Origin: Branchiostoma floridae
Taxonomy: Eukaryota > Chordata > Leptocardii > Amphioxiformes > Branchiostomatidae
Direction: 5' to 3'
Assembly: GCF_000003815.2 (NCBI RefSeq)
Contig: NC_049981.1
Span: forward strand, 8,401,221 to 8,465,220
DNA length: 64,000 nucleotides
A model generated the notes under the pieces. It saw only the letters and a program-made list of their open reading frames with translations, did no database searches and had not been told where the DNA came from. Both the position numbers and the translations under genes were made by a program. Below are positions 43,125 to 64,000 of the stretch, piece by piece; the stretch's first letter is position 1, and the number at the start of each line of letters is the position of its first letter.

Positions 43125-43275
43125 ATCATGCTGGCTGAGCCTTAGCCGCGGCGACTCTTGGAAGGGCGTCTTTTTCTTATATATAGTCTTTTGCTTGTAA
43201 CTGAACCTTTGTGTGGGCAAAGCAGAAGGTTACATTGAAGGACGCCCTCCAAGAGTCAACACGGCAAGTTGAGCC
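43125..43275. repeat. imperfect hairpin in the gene 1 3' region
   Basis: GACTCTTGGAAGGGCGTC (43153-43170) pairs with GACGCCCTCCAAGAGTC (43241-43257), with weaker pairing further out. It would fold in the 3' UTR RNA if transcription continues to the signal at 43519. Confidence 0.6.
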
Positions 43276-43518
43276 CTGCCCTGGGTTGATACTTAACATG
43301 CAAGCAATGCTGGCTTGTGCACATGATGTCATGAAGACAACTTACTATCACGCCTTCACATGTGCAGCCTTGAATCACAATATCAAGACCGTTAAGTGAT
43401 CGTCGTCATGACGAATGCAACAACTGGTTATGGAATTTTATCAAGATTAAAACATAATAGTCTCAGAATCGTTTTTCTGGATAATAATCCAGTACAGAGA
43501 TTGATGCACTGGAACACG

Positions 43519-43524
43519 AATAAA
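43519..43524 (+). terminator. candidate polyadenylation signal for gene 1
   Basis: The canonical AATAAA, 622 nt after the stop codon, is the first one clearly seen downstream. An ATTAAA variant near 43050 would give a shorter 3' UTR. Confidence 0.45.
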
Positions 43525-43966
43525 ACTGAATTGTGTTAAACCGAAGACGTTTTTGTATTCCTGTCCTGCTGGTAATTTTGTACTAGTACACACTCCCTGT
43601 ACTGGGCTTTTATGGAATGGGCACTCCTTTTACTTGCAATTTCTCCAACGTAACCCTCCCAAAAAACTCATTGCCTTCCTCCCTTGAGTTAGCAAAACAA
43701 CGTTAATTATCCGCGCCCCCTGTGGTTTCGTGGACTTTCGGGCAAAACTAGGGGGTCTAAGTACTTGAAAGAGCCACAGTCTGTGCACGCCAGCGAGGCA
43801 CTGTGGTGAATGATGGAGGAATACATGAGCACTGAGACTGTATGAGGTTGGTTAGGAGATCTTAGGATGCTCGTTCGGTCCGAATTTTGCGCATGAATCC
43901 TGTTCCCGTCATCTTCTGCGTGAAGTCATCAGCATGAGCTCCGCTGTGAGTCAATGTGACTATCTT

Positions 43967-44291
43967 CACTGTGCGCTCATTGGTTGATCCTGAATCACAT
44001 GATTCTCACAACCATATAAGTACAAGGGATGATCACCCTACTGCCTCTTGTTGGATTCATCCGCAACGCCGAGGAGCGCGTGGTGAGGTCGACCCAGGAA
44101 GTAACAGCTGGAGGGAGATTCGATGGGAAACAGGGTTTTCCCGAGGAGGGGATTTATCAGAAACCGACCCACCCACCCACCCTCCTTTATATTCGTGTAC
44201 AGCTGGCAAGGGTTCCGTCTTCGCCGCGCGACTTCGGCGCTATCCCCATAACTTAATCACATATGAAGGATGATCCAATGAGTGCGCAGTG
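43967..44291. mobile_element. candidate TIR element with CACTGTGCGCTCATTGG ends
   Basis: CACTGTGCGCTCATTGG (43967-43983) pairs with CCAATGAGTGCGCAGTG (44275-44291) at 15 of 17 positions. Adjacent TGATCCT / GGATGATC blocks also pair. The enclosed open frames show no domain. Confidence 0.55.
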
Positions 44292-44356
44292 TGGATAGGA
44301 AACTTCTAAAAGAGAACGAGCAGAAAAAAATTTTCACGTATTTTGTACACTTTACC

Positions 44357-44730
44357 TAGCCTGGGTACCATCCGGAAAGCAGTTCGCTCCGGCGTTCATT
44401 ATATACGTACAGTCGCTTCTAGCTCTGACATTCATTATACACGCGGACCATCTTAGCGTCTGGAATCGTACAAAAAGTGGAAGCAGGCGCTGATTGGTCC
44501 ATACACATGACCGAATTATGGAATAGGTTCAAGCGCTCGTTCGAACCGGTGTTCCAACACCGGACAAGCTCTCTCTCTGTCCGGTTGTCATCGACCGAGT
44601 GCTCTAGAACCCATTCCTTGATTCGCTCATTAACTGATTTTACCATCAAACGGTTTGAATGTGCATGTCTCCAGACGGATAGCAGAAGCGAACATAGGAG
44701 CGAACTACTATCCGGATGGTACCCAGGCTA
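44357..44730. mobile_element. 374-bp MITE with 9-bp target duplication
   Basis: Ends TAGCCTGGGTACCATCCGGA and its complement (about 32 of 34 pairs), flanked by CACTTTACC on both sides (44348-44356 and 44731-44739). A 9-bp duplication is typical of Mutator-like elements; no transposase is present. Confidence 0.88.
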
Positions 44731-44821
44731 CACTTTACCCTGAACTTCAACACATTCAATTCAAATTGCTTGTGCAGGGTGCAAGGTGCTATACATTTTG
44801 AGCGGTCGAAATTTCTCACTG

Positions 44822-44885
44822 TAACGTTAGGGTTCTTAACCATGTAAATCCCCATAAGCGAAAAACCTTTGTTCTGCTACCTTGA
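44822..44885 (-). repeat. one-ended relative of the GGTAGCAGAACACAGT MITE
   Basis: On the minus strand AGGTAGCAGAACAAAGGTTT, TATGGGGATTTACATGGTTA and AGAACCC follow the order of 8315-8370. Confidence 0.6.
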
Positions 44886-45269
44886 ACAGAGATGAGATTA
44901 TCCTGGACAACGTCTTTCCCATCTAACTGCGTATTGGATATAATGAATTTTACCCGAACAGAGAACACATTCAATCTGTAACGGTCTAGAGATTGAGGGT
45001 CGAACTCACGTTGTTCTGAAGACGAATGAGTTTATTGGTAAGACAAGAGTCAAGACAAAGAGTACAAGTAAAAGTGAACGTGACCTACCTTTACGATCGG
45101 CGTTCTCTAACTGACTAACCAACTTTCAAAATCTAAAACCAACTGGTTCTCGAATTACATTCGATAACGTTATTCGATATTCTACTATCACCAGCGACAC
45201 GTGATCGGCCACGCGTGGATCACGTGCTCTCACCACGCAATCCCACGCGCGGCCAGCACGATGTCGCTT

Positions 45270-45406
45270 GCTACTTTCTACGTATATTCTATATACATAT
45301 ATATAGAATATACGTAGAAAGTAGCCAGCGACAACGTTATATACACTGTTACAAATCGAAGAAAATGTACTATAACGTTGTCGCTGGCTACTTTCTACGT
45401 ATATTC
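45270..45406. repeat. three-armed perfect palindrome
   Basis: Arm 1 (45270-45295) is a perfect 26-nt complement of 45300-45325. The overlapping 45306-45341 is a perfect 36-nt complement of 45371-45406. The middle arm can thus pair with either neighbour. All three share CTACTTTCTACGTATATTC. It sits after a CACGTG/CGCGTGG-rich stretch (45195-45255). Confidence 0.9.
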
Positions 45407-45434
45407 TTGAACATGCATATGACTAGTTTTGTTC

Positions 45435-45495
45435 TTTCATTCTTTCATGCATTCATTCATTAATTAATTAATTAATTAATTCATTCATTCATTCA
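45435..45495. repeat. ATTC/ATTA microsatellite
   Basis: CATTCATT and TTAATTAATTAA runs. Simple sequence. Confidence 0.9.
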
Positions 45496-45703
45496 ATATA
45501 ACATGACGATGTGGTGAGTGTATTTTATTGTTTCCTATCTTTGTGCAAGAATAACCCTATGTCAACTGCTTTGTATTAAACATAACGCTAACATAACATA
45601 ACATGAGTCGTCTTCCTTAGAATTTACACTGTGAATTGCTCACGTGCTTAATAGCCATCCACAACGTTAATGCCTTCTCAATCTGTCTTGGATCCTCATC
45701 ATG

Positions 45704-46282
45704 CCCGTAGCCAGGATTTTGGTTGGGGGGGGTTCTTTTTAGTGCTTGTGGGACCATCGAGCGCCGCAGGCGCGAGACTCACGCCGAAGGCGTGAGCTGC
45801 CTAGGGGGGTCCGGGGGCATGCTCCACCGGGAAAAATTGAAATCTTAACCCTCTGAAACGCCATTTCCTGCATTTTGACGGGCAAATTTCGCTGGCTAAG
45901 TTTGATGGAATTTCTCTTAAAATACTCAAGGTTTTTGCAAGTCAATATAAGCTCCTTGGTTTTTGGCATAAGTCTTTGAAGCCGACTCCCCCGATATTTT
46001 CACCATGTCCGATACCAAAGGCGGGAGGCGTTGCAATGGTGGTCCGGGAAAATTTTGAAATCTGGACCCTCTGAAAGCCATTTCCTGCACTTTCTGGGGA
46101 CAAATTTTGCTGATAGACTCACTAGTCTAGTCATGCCTTTGAAAAAAATCTTTGACATGAATGAGGGGACCTTTGAGCATGAAAAAGTGGACCTTTGAGC
46201 ATGAAAAAGTGGACCTTTGAGCATGAAAAAGTGGACCTTTGAGTATGTGGGGGGGTTCTTCCAAACCCCCCCTGGCTACGGG
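45704..46282. mobile_element. TIR element with CCCGTAGCCAGG ends
   Basis: CCCGTAGCCAGG (45704-45715) is mirrored by CCTGGCTACGGG (46271-46282), each next to a G/C-run. Near the right end a 22-bp unit (GGACCTTTGAGCATGAAAAA...) repeats almost four times (46167-46248). Two internal blocks (CATTTCCTGCATTTTGACGG and CATTTCCTGCACTTTCTGGG) are duplicated. Confidence 0.75.
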
Positions 46283-46559
46283 TATGCTCATGTTGTTACT
46301 TCGACAAGGTTCCAACTGGATTCAGCACCAGGAGTAGTGCAGGCTTCCTCCACGGGAAAATCACGTAGCTTTAGGCAAGTCAATTTAGGTAATGGTTAAA
46401 ACTATGGTAAGGTTCCTATTATTTTCACCGATGGTATCAAGTGTACAAAATATTAGGAAATATTTTCATTCCTCAGTAAAATATATTTGTTATAAATGGC
46501 ATATTTGATACTTATCTGCACATTTTTCCTCCCGCTCTGTGACTTATATTTGTTGAGCA

Positions 46560-46734
46560 TCCTTGAAATAGTGGACTCGTCCACTACCACGTGATCAGCC
46601 TTAGTCTGACGTCATTTCCAAACAACAACTGTGACCTCGGAGCCGTCCCGGAGCTGTGGGGGGAGAACCGCTTGGCGTTTGTAAAATATCGTCAAACATA
46701 TCTTAACGTTATCTGAACTGTCCACTTTCTTCGC
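46560..46734 (+). promoter_or_regulatory. putative promoter of the phospho-lyase gene
   Basis: An E-box CACGTG at 46588-46593 and a perfect palindromic CRE TGACGTCA at 46607-46614 lie 120-150 bp before the start codon in a locally GC-richer stretch. No TATA box. Cyclic-AMP/CREB responsiveness is inference. Confidence 0.45.
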
Positions 46735-61861
<15,127 letters not shown>

Positions 61862-62704
61862 CATTTTTGTCATGAACCCTGTAACAGTTGTATTCACGTA
61901 GTCAATTTGCTAGCTTTATAGAAAGTAATCCAAAGATGTAACTGACATTACTCAAGGCATGGCTTGCTTTGTGCACTGTGTTCATGTCATTTTTATGTTT
62001 GCGTTGTTTTTTTGTTGATGTTTTCTCTGAGTCTTACACGTCTCTCATTCCTGGTCATGCATAACACATTTTTAGTGCTGTAACTGTTTATCTATTGTGT
62101 ATTAATTCCCTTTCTTTCCTTTCTCAAGGTAACAGCTTGCACAGTAAACTTGATATTTCTCAGGCGACACAAATTTAATTTCTAGGTTCTTGGATTTTAA
62201 AAAAAAAGCTAGATTAATGTCAGCATGAAAATAGAGTCTTAGTCTCAGAGGGAAAGTCTTACCTTGGTACAGTACATACACTTAAGCCAGATGCATGTTT
62301 TCATCCCAGACAACTGTTGTCAGAGTGTCCTCTTGTTCAGATTTTACATGAAAATGTCAGAGAATTAACAAATTAAATTGGTGTGGTCTTACAGCAAAGC
62401 ATGAGTGAAACATACTGATCCCCTACACAAGATTATAAACAATTCTGTTGAAGAATGAAGTTATATTACTGACTTGCATGATGGAGTGGTTTGATTTACA
62501 AGTAAGAATGTTGAGTACTGCATGTGAGGTAGCGTTCATCAGATTTTCTTTCTTTTTATGACAAATGCTTAGGTGATAGATAATGCGTGCACGTGGTCTT
62601 GGAGAATCTAATGAAATAGAAGCTGACAATAAACATTAAGTTCAATAATCATATAGGTTGTTAATATTGTATTCTAGAACACTTTGGATTGATCTACAGG
62701 TACC
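61862..62704. other. gene 2 3' UTR or intron
   Basis: A canonical AATAAA at 62628-62633 could end the modelled transcript. No other feature. Confidence 0.4.
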
Positions 62705-63600
62705 TACATTTTTAGCAGAAAATGACAACCAGTGTAATTGCCTTTGCTAGAAGGTTATGTTTTCGGTAGCATTTGTTTGTAGAAAAACACCATAACTCAA
62801 GAACGTCTGGATGGATTGTATTGATGTTTGGTATGTTAGGTCTTGATGAGACCTGAAAACTATTAGATTTTAGGCCCCCTAGCTTGTTGTTATGGTACTG
62901 CAGCAGAACTTCCGGGTTTGATGTCTCGAATTCTGGACGTGCCATGGTCGCGATTTTTTAGTGTTAGATAGCTCTTGAGGCTGAGAGTAAGTGGTATAGG
63001 TTTTGGCCCTCTAGTAGCTTGTTTTGGAACTGCAGGGACCTGTTAAGGGTCATACTCTGAAAGGGAATAACTCAAGAAGGGGTTGATGGGTTATCATGAT
63101 TTTTGGTATGTAAATAGCTTAAGTGATGCTTGTTATAGTGAAATATTAATTTCGCAAATCGGATTTAATTTGCATGATTAATGAGGAAATTGTGTAAACC
63201 TTCCCTGTTACATTATAGGACTATTACAACATGTGCTATTGTAACTAAGACAGAGAAGAATGTTGATAGGCAAATATTATGCAAATGAAGATCTAATTTG
63301 CACGATTAGTCAGAAAATGCTATAATCCCACTGGGGTAAATGACTTGAATTTCTTAATTGTGCCATTTGGGAGTAATGTACAGGTGAATATCATTGAACA
63401 TTAATTATGCAAATAAGGAACTCATTTGCATACATTATCAGAAAATGTGATTAAGGCCTTCTTTCTGGACATAGATTGTGTATAGTTCTTCTGCTTCTTT
63501 TGTATGTCAGTTATTTGGGTGAAGTTGATGATCAATTGCTATAATTGCATAAGGAACTTGATTGCATAATTAGTGACAACCTATTTTCACTAGCAGATCA
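62705..63600 (+). repeat. family A repeat copy
   Basis: TGGATGGATTGTATTGATGT, TTTTAGGCCCCCTAG, GGTACTGCAGCAGAACTTC, GGAACTGCAGGGACC and TTTGCATGATTAATGAGG appear in family order. The 5' palindrome is missing and the 3' end degenerate. Confidence 0.7.
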
Positions 63601-63701
63601 GCATGCAGGAACATGCTACATAATGATTTTTAGACTACACAAACAAATAGATAGACTTTATTGACAAATAGTTAATTCCTAATCTATGATTCTGCTTCCA
63701 G

Positions 63702-63746
63702 ATTGAAAGTGCAAGAACCAGGAAACATGCCTTGTTACCTGCAAAG
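63702..63746 (+). CDS. candidate further exon of the phospho-lyase gene
   Basis: Acceptor TCTGCTTCCAG and donor GCAAAG|GTGATA enclose exactly 15 codons in the phase required after a splice at 61852, reading IESARTRKHALLPAK with no stop. Vertebrate members carry a basic C-terminal extension at this point. Short length makes chance possible. Confidence 0.4.
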
Positions 63747-64000
63747 GTGATATGGGAAGAGTTGATAGATATAAAACATCCCCTAGCTTCATGATGAAAA
63801 TGCTGTTAACATGTGGCTATCATTAGTGGTTGTTCTGTATTAGTCTCTGGTCTTAAGTTTGCAAGATTTCAGAGCAGCTGGTGTGTGTATGTGGAGGAGG
63901 GGGGAGGGGGGGGGGTATTGGTTGCACTGATGCACAAAAATTGATCCTCCTTTATATTAGCTGAGAATTCATTCCCAAGTGGTGGCCTGGAAATATGGGT
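63747..64000. other. window end, no further feature
   Basis: A G-rich run (63896-63915) and nothing recognisable otherwise. Confidence 0.5.

Noticed and set aside
44029-44256. 75-codon open frame between the genes
   Set aside because: It lies within a candidate TIR element, shows no domain or signal peptide, and overlaps another open frame of similar length.

Overview
The window looks like nuclear DNA of an invertebrate deuterostome, most probably a cephalochordate (amphioxus, Branchiostoma). This is inferred from spliced genes with GT-AG introns, the domain make-up of both recognisable proteins, and a dense load of young non-autonomous transposons, tRNA-derived SINE-like repeats, Penelope-like and LINE fragments. 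Two runs of 100 N (18979-19078 and 38296-38395) are assembly gaps. No bacterial, organellar or CRISPR features were seen.

Layout. Positions 1-27332 are gene-poor. They hold mobile-element remains and one weak minus-strand candidate for a small secreted protein (17653-17979). Repeats here include a dispersed family with CTCCATGAAA-type ends, several terminal-inverted-repeat (TIR) elements, a SINE at 6694-7000, a decayed Penelope-like region at 18837-21090, an 881-bp mariner-type foldback at 23087-23967, and a broken LINE at 24560-25868.

Gene 1 (27333-42897, + strand, 11 coding exons, 575 aa) encodes a type I membrane protein: signal peptide, an IgGFc-binding-protein N-terminal type ectodomain, a tandem Asp-rich calcium-loop-like segment, a dibasic/furin-like site, one transmembrane helix and a very short basic tail. 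All ten junctions keep the reading frame. Its 6.9-kb first intron carries two minisatellite arrays (about 117-bp and 141-bp units), a tRNA-like/TIR hybrid repeat and an element with 10-bp target duplications. Intron 8 carries a third minisatellite (about 72-bp units) interrupted by a 109-bp MITE.

Gene 2 (46735-61861 or beyond, + strand, 11 coding exons, 440 aa as modelled) encodes a PLP-dependent phospho-lyase of the ETNPPL/PHYKPL (AGXT2L1/AGXT2L2) family with its active-site lysine and aspartate intact. Its two largest introns are made mostly of 1.1-1.8-kb non-autonomous DNA transposons: a hAT-like element with an 8-bp target duplication and a second large TIR element in intron 2, and two more in intron 10. 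An in-frame 45-bp candidate exon at 63702-63746 suggests the true C terminus may lie outside the window.

The two genes are tandem on the + strand but have unrelated functions (cell surface/secretory versus soluble enzyme), so nothing suggests they work together. The 3.8 kb between them holds the gene 1 3' end, three TIR elements (one with a clean 9-bp target duplication), a three-armed palindrome, and a gene 2 promoter candidate with a perfect CRE and an E-box.
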